14,084 nucleotides of DNA. It comes from JBFHER01 sp041584055 (GTDB lineage: Bacteria > Bacteroidota > Bacteroidia > Bacteroidales > UBA5342). Shown here piece by piece: positions 1 through 7,586 of the stretch (positions are counted from its first letter, which is position 1; every line of letters begins with the position of its first letter). The notes beneath the pieces were generated by a model. It ran no database searches and was not told the origin of the DNA. It saw only the letters and a list, made by a program, of their open reading frames with translations. Made by a program: the position numbers and the translations under genes. The stretch lies in contig JBFHER010000084.1 in the NCBI GenBank assembly GCA_041584055.1, positions 1 through 14,084 on the forward strand, in the 5' to 3' direction.

Positions 1-55
1 CACACATGCACATCATGCAACACATACACATCATATTTTCGGAAAAACGCTTCAT
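1..55 (-). CDS. Partial small ORF with Met/Cys-only tract (candidate leader peptide, runs off left edge)
   Basis: Reading leftward from an ATG at 55-53, the visible product is MKRFSENMMCMCCMMCMC followed by an incomplete codon at base 1. Residues 8 to 18 are only Met or Cys (five Cys codons, TGT and TGC, and six ATG). A perfect Bacteroidota -7 motif (minus strand, 77-84) lies about 20 nt upstream of the ATG, so a short untranslated leader would precede it. The other two minus-strand frames over the same bases give no comparable composition. Such a run is rare in a normal protein. It fits either a ribosome-stalling leader peptide that senses charged Met/Cys tRNA ahead of a sulfur amino-acid operon, or a metal-binding N-terminus. 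The stop codon and the downstream genes lie outside the window, so the function is inference and coding status is not certain. Confidence 0.5.
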   Translation of the reverse strand, partial: MKRFSENMMCMCCMMCMC

Positions 56-76
56 TTTTTGTTTTTAATGAGGCTA

Positions 77-84
77 CAAATCTA
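77..84 (-). promoter_or_regulatory. Candidate -7 promoter element for the left-edge Met/Cys ORF
   Basis: The plus strand reads CAAATCTA, which is TAGATTTG on the minus strand, a perfect match to the Bacteroidota TAnnTTTG element. Transcription would start near 72, about 17 nt before the ATG at 55. No clear TTTG-type -33 box was found at the expected distance. Confidence 0.5.
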
Positions 85-335
85 TGACAAATATCCGCTC
101 CCTAAAAGTTTATTTAGACTAAATCTTAACTTTTAACATATAAAGAAAAATGTATCCACCTGACTACCTGACACTTAAGTCGCTCATAATTTTCATTCGA
201 TCATTATAAATTTTTAGTGACACAACAGACAGCTTTCATATCATTCACAACTAGAAAAGCACAAATGTTTACAGCATCTACGTGAATAATCAATACATTA
301 ACATCAAATTCTTCTGCCAAATAATTCACAATACC

Positions 336-343
336 TATCTTTG
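336..343 (+). promoter_or_regulatory. Candidate -7 promoter element for the methyltransferase-lipoprotein pair
   Basis: TATCTTTG is a perfect TAnnTTTG match. It ends only six bases before the ATG at 350, so the predicted transcript would start at or within a few bases of the start codon, implying a leaderless or nearly leaderless mRNA. The motif overlaps the alternative TTG start at 341, which argues against that start. Confidence 0.45.
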
Positions 344-349
344 AAATGC

Positions 350-925
350 ATGACAACAAGCTATAATTCATATTACCTTACAGCGCATTTTTTTGGCGAA
401 CCATATCCGGCGCTAATTGAATTCTTTGCCAATTATCCGGTCAGAGGAAAACTTTTGGACATGGGCTGTGGACAAGGCCGCGATGCCATACCGTTGGCCC
501 GTTTGGGCTATGATGTTCTGGGGCTTGACAGCTCAAAAGTAGGCATCGAGCAGATGGAAGCGGTTGCCAGAAAAGAGAATATTAAACTCCGGGGACAGGT
601 TTGTGACATCTATGCTTTCAATGACTTTGAGGGGGTCAAAGCAGTGCTCTTCGACAGCATCTTTCACTTTCTGAAAAAGGATCTGAAAAAAGAAACCGAT
701 TTGATTTATCAAACCATCAAAGCGCTTGATGTTGGGTGCATCATTGCATTTTGCATTCCCATATCGGGGAAGAAACTTAAGATACTGAATGAGATTTTAG
801 CAACGATCGATTCGCTGGAACGTTTGCTTGATAAAAAAATAAAGTATGTGTTTCATGATAAAAAAAGCAATCAGTCAACCGAGATGGACTATCAAATTGT
901 TATTGTAAAAAAGAAGAACGTATGA
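350..925 (+). CDS. Class I SAM-dependent methyltransferase (TehB/Methyltransf-like)
   Basis: Predicted 191-residue cytosolic methyltransferase using S-adenosylmethionine. The SAM-binding motif I is visible as LLDMGCGQG at residues 35-43, followed by the acidic residue that contacts the ribose (D60 in VLGLDSS) and a motif II-like CDI near residue 86. This layout resembles TehB-like and other small-molecule methyltransferases, but the acceptor cannot be read from sequence. I chose ATG 350 rather than the in-frame TTG at 341 because the TTG lies inside a good -7 promoter motif. The stop overlaps the start of the next gene by four bases (ATGA), so the two are translationally coupled. Fold assignment is firm; substrate unknown. 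Confidence 0.85.
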   Translation: MTTSYNSYYLTAHFFGEPYPALIEFFANYPVRGKLLDMGCGQGRDAIPLARLGYDVLGLDSSKVGIEQMEAVARKENIKLRGQVCDIYAFNDFEGVKAVLFDSIFHFLKKDLKKETDLIYQTIKALDVGCIIAFCIPISGKKLKILNEILATIDSLERLLDKKIKYVFHDKKSNQSTEMDYQIVIVKKKNV

Positions 926-1449
926 AACAGACTGTTTTCTATACCATTATTATAATGCTGTCAATTTTAGCTTCCTGTGATTCTGAAGACCAGACAGAAC
1001 CGTCGGGGGACGTTGAAGCTTACATTGCGCTTTTAGAAAAGGATGCGTTTATGGCCAATGACCTACCTCCACTGAGTGCAAACGCTATTCCTTATCTGTT
1101 GAAATATCGGAATGATCAGACAATTGTAACAAATTTTCCGTTTAATCCCATTTCATCGTATGCTACTCCAAATGCACAATACCGCTTAGGTATTTTGGCA
1201 CTTTGGACCATTGAATCCATCAGAATGGTCTCAATTGAGAGTTCAAATCTTATTCAGCATTTTCCGTCTCAAAATCCGTTTATTCAATTGAAGGATGATC
1301 CATATACATGGTTTGAAAATCATGATGCCGAAGCATATCAAACCATTCGAGATGCATACAGTACATGGTGGAATGAGAACAAATCTAAAGACTTCGAATC
1401 ATTTCATCACATCGATCCCCTGGAGAATACCGAATATCGTTGGCATTAA
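922..1449 (+). CDS. Small lipoprotein, possibly DUF4943-like
   Basis: The 175-residue product starts with a hydrophobic segment ending in the lipobox LASC, with the lipidated cysteine at residue 19. The mature N-terminus is CDSEDQTEP, whose acidic residues next to the cysteine resemble the surface-export signals known from Bacteroidota lipoproteins, so it may face outward. The mature part carries 'DLPPLSANAIPYLLKYRND' and 'NFPFNPISS' stretches that I associate from memory with the Bacteroidetes family DUF4943; this should be treated as tentative. Translation is coupled to the upstream methyltransferase by a four-base overlap. Its stop lies only 10 bases from the convergent LolA-like gene, leaving no room for a separate terminator. 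No catalytic function is visible. Confidence 0.8.
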   Translation: MKQTVFYTIIIMLSILASCDSEDQTEPSGDVEAYIALLEKDAFMANDLPPLSANAIPYLLKYRNDQTIVTNFPFNPISSYATPNAQYRLGILALWTIESIRMVSIESSNLIQHFPSQNPFIQLKDDPYTWFENHDAEAYQTIRDAYSTWWNENKSKDFESFHHIDPLENTEYRWH

Positions 1450-1459
1450 GTTAATTCAA

Positions 1460-2203
1460 CTATTGTTTCAACGATGCTTTCGTAAAAATATAATCAGGGA
1501 TTTCCTGATTAAATTTAACATCCAGCACTTTAAACTCTGTTCCTTCCCCCTGCTTCATCATATCTTTGTAAACCATTGTTGTTGGAAACCAGCGTCCGTC
1601 GATCTTTTTCACGTCACGCAATGTCGTTTGCTTTAACAACTGGCCACTTTTTGCAAACAATTCTTCTTTCAAAGGCACATAGTGTTCTTTGTCGATCCAG
1701 ACCAGGCGTTTGTAATACGCGACATCAACTGCATTGGCGATCATCTCCAACTTCCATGTTGAACGTCCATCCACCGTTTCTTCAGCTATGATCACGGCAT
1801 CATAAATGTCGGTGAGTTTCCGGTCATCCATCATATCTTCATAAGATAAATCAGACCCCATCACACTCTGACGCAGCATGTGTCCGGAAATTTGAATTGT
1901 CCGATCTGTTGATGGTGCATAAATCCATAGTTTATCCTCCAGTTTCAACATTTTTGTTCCTTGTTCTCTGGCCGGGGACAAATACTCGGTAAAGGACCGC
2001 AAATTTCCAACCGTGTAAGTTCTGGAGGTAATTGTTCTGCTGCTTCTCTTTCCATGGATGGTCATGGATGATTCTACAATCTGATTCTCCGATGACATAT
2101 TCTTATCTACCTTATCCAATACTTCTTTTGCATTTGGCTGGGAGAAAAGCGCCGAAACTGTAAGTATTCCCAGCAGAATGCCAGCTAATTTAAGTGTATT
2201 CAT
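1460..2203 (-). CDS. Outer-membrane lipoprotein-sorting (LolA-like) periplasmic protein
   Basis: Periplasmic carrier of the LolA-like superfamily (the 'outer membrane lipoprotein-sorting protein' family, PF17131 type), expected to accept a lipidic cargo from the inner-membrane ABC complex. Starting at ATG 2203 gives MNTLKLAGILLGILTVSALFSQ, a clean signal peptide of about 22 residues; the open frame extends to 2257 but would add 18 charged residues before it, so I prefer the internal start. Family hallmarks are visible: YLSPAREQGTKMLK, LWIYAPSTDRTIQISGHM and GSDLSYEDMM, then the C-terminal half with 'RLVWIDKEHYVPLKEELF'. It is the last gene of the unit containing two FtsX-type permeases, an ATPase and a barrel protein. 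Family call is confident; the cargo is unknown. Confidence 0.85.
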   Translation of the reverse strand: MNTLKLAGILLGILTVSALFSQPNAKEVLDKVDKNMSSENQIVESSMTIHGKRSSRTITSRTYTVGNLRSFTEYLSPAREQGTKMLKLEDKLWIYAPSTDRTIQISGHMLRQSVMGSDLSYEDMMDDRKLTDIYDAVIIAEETVDGRSTWKLEMIANAVDVAYYKRLVWIDKEHYVPLKEELFAKSGQLLKQTTLRDVKKIDGRWFPTTMVYKDMMKQGEGTEFKVLDVKFNQEIPDYIFTKASLKQ

Positions 2204-2270
2204 ATTATTGAATTTAAGCATTGATTCTACGATTCTTTTCCAAAACAATTTTAACATTTAACGCCGTGTA

Positions 2271-3539
2271 CTACACTTCCAACTCTTTAAACAACTGAGA
2301 TGTCTGACGCTTGTAAATAGCTATTCCGGAAAGTGCATTCCCGATTACCATGGCAAACAGTCCCGGAATAAAGCCGATGTAATAAGCTTCACTGCTCACG
2401 ATGGTTCTAAAAACGGAAGGCATCATCATGGCTCCTTGTTGCATTGACTGTCCGAATTCAAGGCCATGGGATTGCACGTAATACGAAATGGACAATCCCA
2501 GCCCAGTACCAATGACGGAACCAATGAGTCCGATGATCACAGCCTCATAAATAAGCGTACCAAAAATATGTTTTTTCTCTTCTCCTAAAGCGAGCCGTAT
2601 GCCAAACTCACTGTACCGCCTCAGACCACCAAGCAGGCCTGTATTCCAGAGGACGACACTCATCGCCATCACAAAAATAAAAATCATTATTCCTCCCATG
2701 CTATCAATGATCATGAGGTAATCTGACAAACCATTCTGATCTTTCAATTGCCTCATTTCGGGCGAAAATTCATCCTTTGCATCAAGGTGTTTCTCGTTAA
2801 AGGAGGTTTTTACTTCTTCTGCGAGATCGATGTCGTAGCCATCAGGCAGGAAACCCAGGATTTCTCCGGCTGCATCCTGCATATCCAGCGCCAGTTGTGC
2901 ATCTGATACATCAATGATGATTGCGCCCCTGTCTAAGGCCTGATTGCCATACTTAACCGTTCCTGAAACAACAAAATTATGAAACATCATGCTGCCGTAC
3001 ATGGTTGATCCAAACAAGGTTACCTCATCACCAATCGCCACATTGAACTTTTCTGCAAAATCATCACTAATAAGTGCCTCACCCTGCTTTTCAGGAAGCT
3101 TTCCCTTTACAATGGCGTTTAATATATTCATTCGTTCCGGCTCTTTGCTACCTTTTGAAAATAAGTCAACGGCCTGTCCGGCTGCGGGTCCCTGAGCGCG
3201 GGTTTCACCGTTCTGATCTGCCACATCCAGCAACCCTCCAAAGTTGATTCGCTTTACCCAATCCATATCGGCATAGTCGTGCTGCAGATCCTTCATCAAT
3301 TCATCCACATCCAGTAAAGCCAAATCATTGGCAGCACTTGTACTTTCAAAATAGGCTGTGGTAGCCACCTTTACATGCCCTGTATCAAAGTTCGCGTTGA
3401 TATCAATCATGTCCGAAAAGAACCCCTTTACCCAGGTGCTTAAAAACACGGTAAGCATCACTCCGAGGGTGATTACAATAATGGGCAGCACACTCCGGTT
3501 CTTGTCACGCAGTACTCCTCTGAATAAGAATTTTAACAT
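2271..3539 (-). CDS. ABC transporter permease, FtsX/MacB/LolE type
   Basis: A 422-residue inner-membrane permease with the four-helix FtsX topology: a first membrane segment at about residues 18-40, a large periplasmic domain (about 41-280, MacB-PCD-like), then three more segments near 281-304, 326-352 and 386-408. The cytosolic coupling stretch 'RRYSEFGIRLALGEEKKHI' (about 308-325) after the second helix is typical of LolC/LolE and MacB proteins. Such permeases do not form a simple channel but use ATP-driven conformational change to push cargo out of the membrane or to power a periplasmic partner. It would pair with the second permease and the ATPase upstream in the same unit, and feed the LolA-like protein encoded just downstream. 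Confidence 0.88.
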   Translation of the reverse strand: MLKFLFRGVLRDKNRSVLPIIVITLGVMLTVFLSTWVKGFFSDMIDINANFDTGHVKVATTAYFESTSAANDLALLDVDELMKDLQHDYADMDWVKRINFGGLLDVADQNGETRAQGPAAGQAVDLFSKGSKEPERMNILNAIVKGKLPEKQGEALISDDFAEKFNVAIGDEVTLFGSTMYGSMMFHNFVVSGTVKYGNQALDRGAIIIDVSDAQLALDMQDAAGEILGFLPDGYDIDLAEEVKTSFNEKHLDAKDEFSPEMRQLKDQNGLSDYLMIIDSMGGIMIFIFVMAMSVVLWNTGLLGGLRRYSEFGIRLALGEEKKHIFGTLIYEAVIIGLIGSVIGTGLGLSISYYVQSHGLEFGQSMQQGAMMMPSVFRTIVSSEAYYIGFIPGLFAMVIGNALSGIAIYKRQTSQLFKELEV

Positions 3540-3640
3540 GATATTTTCATTTATATGTGTACTTGTATTCTAAGTAATAGTTCATCAGCTTCAAGCGTCA
3601 CTTAGGTTCAATTGATTTCACTTTGCATCGCTCCTGTAAG

Positions 3641-4810
3641 CTACTGAATCTTTCCCTTTAAAGCTTCTGTGGGTTTTAACTTTGCAATCTTTCTCGACGG
3701 TAGAAAACTAACCACAGTTGCAGCCAGTATTAATAAAATAACCGTAGAAGCAACCAATCCCACAGAATATTCGGATATAATCACTTCGGAAACCGCGATT
3801 CCTATATCCGTATTTCCTGCCGGCATTTTAATGCCCGTTGTTCCAAAATAATAGAAAATGGGTGTGCCGTAAATCGCAGCAAGAATAGCAGCAAAGATAC
3901 TGTAGGCCGTCCCTTCGATTGTAAAAATCCAAACCACTTGCCAGCGCGTCATCCCCAGGGCAATATAAGTACCGATTTCTTTCTGACGGCGGAATATTGA
4001 CAAAACCTGTGTATCGAAAATGGCCAATAATGCAATGATTAATAGCATACCCCATATCAGTGATGCGCCACCTTTCTTTGATTGAATAATCATATCAAGC
4101 TCTGCCAATAGGAAGTCATGATTTCTGAATTTCCAACCCGCAATATCCACTGGCTCAAAACCCTTTTCTGACACAAGCAAGGTTGCCTCCCCTTCCATGC
4201 CTGTCATTTCACTCAACTTGTCCAGGGAAAACCAAATCATCCCTCCATCCACGCTGGGCACATCACACTTAAAAACATCCACAATCCTTACTTCCAGCGC
4301 ATCGAATGTTCCGTTTTTGTCGCGCCATCTTACAAGCATGGTTTCATCCTTCTCAATTTTCAGCCGATCGGCCATGCGTTTTCCTATAATTACGGGGACC
4401 TCTTCACATTTGGTTTTCAACTTTTCTGATGGTATTTTCAACAAGGTCTGATCCGGATCAATGCCCTTCAGCAACACACTCATCATCCGTCCTTCCGGAT
4501 AAGCAGACGCCTGAGTTAAAAGAATAGGGGTCAGCTGATGTTCGTGAATCAGCTTCTGTACACCCGCTCCCATCTGAGCATGTGCATCCTGGTATGTATA
4601 AACATCCAGGGGATCATAATCAGGATGCCAATATTGGCCGCCTCCTATTTCCCAACTGATGGTGTCCTGTCGTGCCTGCGCATTCCATCCATTGATCATA
4701 CCGTTGTAAAAAATGATAATCACAAACGAGAATGACAGGATTCCGGCATTGAGCCAGGTGCGTAAACCGGCACCAATCAGGTTTTTAAATGCTAATTTTA
4801 AGGCTGTCAT
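3641..4810 (-). CDS. ABC transporter permease, FtsX/MacB/LolC type
   Basis: A 389-residue permease, second half of the presumed heterodimer. Membrane segments are seen at about residues 22-40, 249-272, 293-322 and 349-371, with a periplasmic domain between the first and second. The coupling stretch 'RRQKEIGTYIALGMTRWQV' (about 274-292) and the C-terminal 'PSRKIAKLKPTEALKG' (371-386) are characteristic of MacB/LolC-type permeases. It lies 80 bases downstream of the ATPase and about 100 bases upstream of the other permease on the same strand. No convincing promoter was recognised in either gap, so a single transcript is likely. Substrate cannot be deduced. Confidence 0.88.
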   Translation of the reverse strand: MTALKLAFKNLIGAGLRTWLNAGILSFSFVIIIFYNGMINGWNAQARQDTISWEIGGGQYWHPDYDPLDVYTYQDAHAQMGAGVQKLIHEHQLTPILLTQASAYPEGRMMSVLLKGIDPDQTLLKIPSEKLKTKCEEVPVIIGKRMADRLKIEKDETMLVRWRDKNGTFDALEVRIVDVFKCDVPSVDGGMIWFSLDKLSEMTGMEGEATLLVSEKGFEPVDIAGWKFRNHDFLLAELDMIIQSKKGGASLIWGMLLIIALLAIFDTQVLSIFRRQKEIGTYIALGMTRWQVVWIFTIEGTAYSIFAAILAAIYGTPIFYYFGTTGIKMPAGNTDIGIAVSEVIISEYSVGLVASTVILLILAATVVSFLPSRKIAKLKPTEALKGKIQ

Positions 4811-4890
4811 TTTGTTGATATTTATGTTATGATTATAGCTTCAACTTGCCATTCGGTAATCCTACGAATCTACGATGCAGGAATACCCAA

Positions 4891-5589
4891 TCACTGGACC
4901 ACCGGATCACAAACAAGATCCCCCACGACCTTGCCATCAGCCAGGTTAATTTTTCGCTTCAGGTATTTCATCACTTTCTCATCGTGGGTGGCAAAAATGA
5001 AAGTCGTCTGCAGCTCTTTATTCAAATCCGCCATGGTTTGAAGGATGTGATGAGAGTTTTCAGAATCCAGATTTGCTGTGGGCTCATCAGCCAGCACAAT
5101 TTCAGGCTTTTTCACCATGGATCTGGCAATGGCCACACGCTGACATTCCCCTCCGGACAGTTGTGCCGGTTTTGATTTAATCTTATCGGTCAAACCTACC
5201 CACTCAAGCGCGTCCAATACTGCTTTCTTGCGAGCAGCTGCCGACATTTTTTGCAGCAACAAGGCAAACTCAACATTCTCGTAAACATTATAAACGGGCA
5301 GCAAGTTGTAGGTTTGAAAAATAAACCCAATGTGCTCGTTTCTGAGTCTTGCAGATTGTTTATGTGAAAGGGAAGCAATGGGCTGCCCCATAACAATGGC
5401 GGCTCCCTCTGAAGGTTTATCCAGAGATCCGATGATGTTAAGCAGGGTTGTTTTTCCCGAACCGCTTGGTCCGATCAAACCCGCAAATTCGCCTTTCCCA
5501 AAAGAAAGATTCACATTTTTCAAAGCGGTAAAATAACTGCTACCCACCGGAAAACGCTTTGTTAGATTCTCAATTTTAATGATTTCCAT
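4891..5589 (-). CDS. ABC transporter ATP-binding protein, LolD/MacB type
   Basis: A 232-residue cytosolic ATPase that would energise the two FtsX-type permeases encoded downstream. All nucleotide-binding motifs are present: Walker A GPSGSGKTT (40-48), Q-loop Q92 in IFQTYNLLP, signature LSGGE at 144-148, Walker B IVLADEP (164-170) with the following ANLDSEN D-loop, and the switch histidine H202 in FATHDE. Length and the IFQTYNLLP/ENVE pattern match the LolD/MacB/FtsE subgroup. The residue after the signature is Cys149 rather than the more usual Gln or Arg (LSGGECQR), which is unlikely to abolish activity. About 130 bases separate it from the barrel gene upstream. Confidence 0.93.
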   Translation of the reverse strand: MEIIKIENLTKRFPVGSSYFTALKNVNLSFGKGEFAGLIGPSGSGKTTLLNIIGSLDKPSEGAAIVMGQPIASLSHKQSARLRNEHIGFIFQTYNLLPVYNVYENVEFALLLQKMSAAARKKAVLDALEWVGLTDKIKSKPAQLSGGECQRVAIARSMVKKPEIVLADEPTANLDSENSHHILQTMADLNKELQTTFIFATHDEKVMKYLKRKINLADGKVVGDLVCDPVVQ

Positions 5590-5721
5590 AATATTCCTGT
5601 TGATTATAGATTTTGTGCGTTCATTTCTTTAACTCAAACTGTTACCTTTTTGATGCGATAGTCCTGCCCCATACATTGCCCGCTATTCACCTAACACTTT
5701 TCATCATCCACGATTCTCTAT

Positions 5722-6858
5722 TCAGTGATTCCAAACCAACATGCACTGAACCCCCTTTCCTCCAAACAGATTTGTGGTTCCCCCCTGTCCCGGGATGGCA
5801 AAACTTTTCGGATTCCAGTAAGCCATTACATACAAACTCAGTTGACTAAATTGTTTCTGATAATTCACAAAATTGTATGTATTATTGTTAGACCAGTCGT
5901 AGTAAAAGATCGCACTTACATTATCAAACATACCAATGGGGTAAGAAGCTGATAACAGAGAAAAGGGCACAGGATCATTAAATGCGAAGGCCCGTTCGTC
6001 ATAGGCAAGCAACAATTGTTCGAAAACCAAATACAAGCCACGCCCTATTCCGAAAGTATAATCCAATCCCAAATTCAGAACCTCTTGATTACGAAACATC
6101 CCAACAGCTTCATTCGTTGAAACCCAGGAGGCCTCAATCCATGTTCCCAGGGCCCAATCCAATCGGACATCAAAACCGTACCGATGCTCTTCCATGCGCT
6201 CAAAGGAAGGAAATTCGTCACTGAAACCTCTGCTGTCGGCATACCGATGATGGTAACTCAGACCTGCTTCACCCAATGGTACCGGCATTTGAAATCGCCC
6301 CCCAAATTCCGGGATTTCAGCATTGCTTTTTATAAGATCCAGTCCTTTTGGATTTTTATTCCCATACAAACCCCAAAGCCATAGATTTGCATTGTTCAAA
6401 AAATAGTAGCGTCCTAAAACACCCCAAACGCCATCAGTTAATTTTAAAGGGTCCCGTGGATCAATTTGATCAAACCACATCAGTGGACGTAATAAATTGG
6501 CAGAACCGAAATTAATCTTTTGCAAGCCGGCTCTCAGCTCTAATTGAGCAGTACTGTAGCGCACCCAGGCTCTGTATGGCTTTATTTCACCATCCGTATT
6601 TAAATCAGTAAAAGGTATGATGGCTGCATTTCCATAAATATTTGCAGACGTTTCAAAATCAATCAATCCACCATTCAACAAATCGATGCCAAGATTTAAC
6701 TGCGGCAAATAACGTCCCCCAAACCACAGGGATTCAGCATTTGATGGATTGTAATGGCCATAAGTAGACAATTGGCCTTTGTACTTCAGGGATACTTCCT
6801 GTGCTTGCGATGCCAGAAAAAACAAGCCAAAAATCAATATGCCGACAAATCGTATCAT
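5722..6858 (-). CDS. Outer-membrane beta-barrel (porin-like) protein of the ABC export unit
   Basis: A 378-residue protein with a signal peptide (MIRFVGILIFGLFFLASQAQ, cleavage near residue 20) followed by many alternating hydrophobic/polar aromatic-rich strands, e.g. 'AWVRYSTAQLELRAGLQKI', 'YGFDVRLDWALGTWIEASW' and 'LSLYVMAYWNPKSF', as in outer-membrane barrels. The C-terminus is WNH, not the terminal Phe usual for BAM substrates. Its ATG overlaps the TetR stop by four bases, so it is translated with the regulator and placed ahead of the ATPase and permeases. This suggests it is the outer-membrane exit or acceptor of the same system. I do not recognise a named family; it could instead be a general porin or a lipid transport barrel. 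Confidence 0.75.
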   Translation of the reverse strand: MIRFVGILIFGLFFLASQAQEVSLKYKGQLSTYGHYNPSNAESLWFGGRYLPQLNLGIDLLNGGLIDFETSANIYGNAAIIPFTDLNTDGEIKPYRAWVRYSTAQLELRAGLQKINFGSANLLRPLMWFDQIDPRDPLKLTDGVWGVLGRYYFLNNANLWLWGLYGNKNPKGLDLIKSNAEIPEFGGRFQMPVPLGEAGLSYHHRYADSRGFSDEFPSFERMEEHRYGFDVRLDWALGTWIEASWVSTNEAVGMFRNQEVLNLGLDYTFGIGRGLYLVFEQLLLAYDERAFAFNDPVPFSLLSASYPIGMFDNVSAIFYYDWSNNNTYNFVNYQKQFSQLSLYVMAYWNPKSFAIPGQGGTTNLFGGKGVQCMLVWNH

Positions 6859-7430
6859 TTGCGTTGGAGAATTCCGTAGAACATCAAATTCATAAATTCC
6901 ATAATAATTTCCTGAACAGAACCATACATAGCAAGCAATTCTTGATCGGCAGACATTTTTGCCATTTGAGTACTCATGTAGAAAATAAAATCCAGCTTCA
7001 CATCCTTCCTGATTTCTCCTTTACGCTGCGCCTCGGCATAATCATTATAAACCATCGTGGTCATTTTCTTTGCGTAAGCCTCATAAAATGCCTGAAGCTC
7101 CTCGTTCCAACCCGATGACAAATCGGCAATAATTTCTGCACTGATATCCTGAGTGCCCTCAAATTTCATCACCACCTGTTGCTTCACTTTCTCAGCAAAA
7201 GAAATGTCCTGCTGCATCAAACGTTTGTAATTCTCTTCCGCGTCATCGAACACCTTTGAAAGCACCCTTTTAGAAAGCTCAATCTTATTGGGAAAGTAGC
7301 GGTAAAAAGTCATTTTACTAATGCCTGCCTCCTTGCAAATTTCTTCGATGGTGACCCGTTTTATGCCAAACTTCCAAAAAAGTTGATGCGCAGTTGCTAA
7401 TACCAATTGATATTTCTTATTGTCTTCCAT
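6855..7430 (-). CDS. TetR/AcrR-family transcriptional regulator
   Basis: A 191-residue repressor-type protein. The N-terminal helix-turn-helix is clear at about residues 25-52 (RVTIEEICKEAGISKMTFYRYF then PNKIEL), matching the TetR signature in which the 'TFYRYF' segment follows the recognition helix. The remaining helical part would bind an effector and dimerise. It is the first gene of the minus-strand unit and overlaps the barrel gene by four bases, so it probably controls its own operon. A -7 motif lies at 7453-7460, and an 18-bp dyad at 7466-7483 just upstream is a reasonable operator candidate. The inducer is unknown; hydrophobic compounds or fatty-acid derivatives are common for this family. 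Confidence 0.93.
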   Translation of the reverse strand: MEDNKKYQLVLATAHQLFWKFGIKRVTIEEICKEAGISKMTFYRYFPNKIELSKRVLSKVFDDAEENYKRLMQQDISFAEKVKQQVVMKFEGTQDISAEIIADLSSGWNEELQAFYEAYAKKMTTMVYNDYAEAQRKGEIRKDVKLDFIFYMSTQMAKMSADQELLAMYGSVQEIIMEFMNLMFYGILQRK

Positions 7431-7452
7431 TCAAACTATACTATAATCAAAT

Positions 7453-7460
7453 CAAATTTA
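7453..7460 (-). promoter_or_regulatory. Candidate -7 promoter element of the TetR-ABC unit
   Basis: The plus strand CAAATTTA reads TAAATTTG on the minus strand, a perfect TAnnTTTG match. Transcription would begin near 7448, leaving an 18-nt leader before the TetR start at 7430. No clear TTTG-type -33 box is seen; the region where it should be is occupied by a dyad (7466-7483). Confidence 0.55.
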
Positions 7461-7465
7461 CGTTT

Positions 7466-7483
7466 TATGTTTTATATTACATA
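7466..7483. promoter_or_regulatory. Candidate operator dyad TATGT-N8-ACATA upstream of tetR
   Basis: An 18-bp imperfect palindrome in which seven of nine base pairs match, with outer arms TATGT and ACATA. It lies over the expected -33 region of the TetR promoter, a usual place for autorepression. AT-rich sequence makes short dyads common, so this is only a candidate. Confidence 0.3.
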
Positions 7484-7586
7484 ATTCGTATAGATATATT
7501 TTTTACGTCATTTAATTATTTTTTTGCCATAAGCACACATTCAGCTCTCTTCCAGACCATTGCAGACACTTAATAACATTCATTCT

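Larger units (their letters stand above)
56..349. other. Intergenic region between divergent transcription units
   Basis: About 290 bases of AT-rich sequence with stops in all frames and no convincing gene. It holds the two outward-facing promoter motifs described separately, an 8-bp palindrome ACTTAAGT at 173-180 and a short direct repeat of ACCTGAC at 158-164 and 166-172. No terminator-type hairpin with a T tract was recognised. Confidence 0.6.

Noticed and set aside
158..172. Tandem ACCTGAC repeat
   Set aside because: Two short copies only; no sign of a CRISPR or iteron array.
341..349. TTG start for the methyltransferase, adding three residues
   Set aside because: The TTG is part of a perfect -7 promoter motif and an ATG follows three codons later.
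1295..1636. Open frame overlapping the lipoprotein and LolA-like genes
   Set aside because: Shadow frame with no family features; both other genes are well supported.
2204..2257. N-terminal extension of the LolA-like protein
   Set aside because: It would put 18 charged residues before a clean signal peptide; the internal ATG at 2203 is better.
4846..5175. Plus-strand frame opposite the ABC ATPase
   Set aside because: Antisense shadow of a strongly conserved ATPase; no recognisable protein pattern.
5613..5849. Plus-strand frame in the gap between ATPase and barrel genes
   Set aside because: No start-site signal and composition unlike a real protein; partly antisense to the barrel gene.
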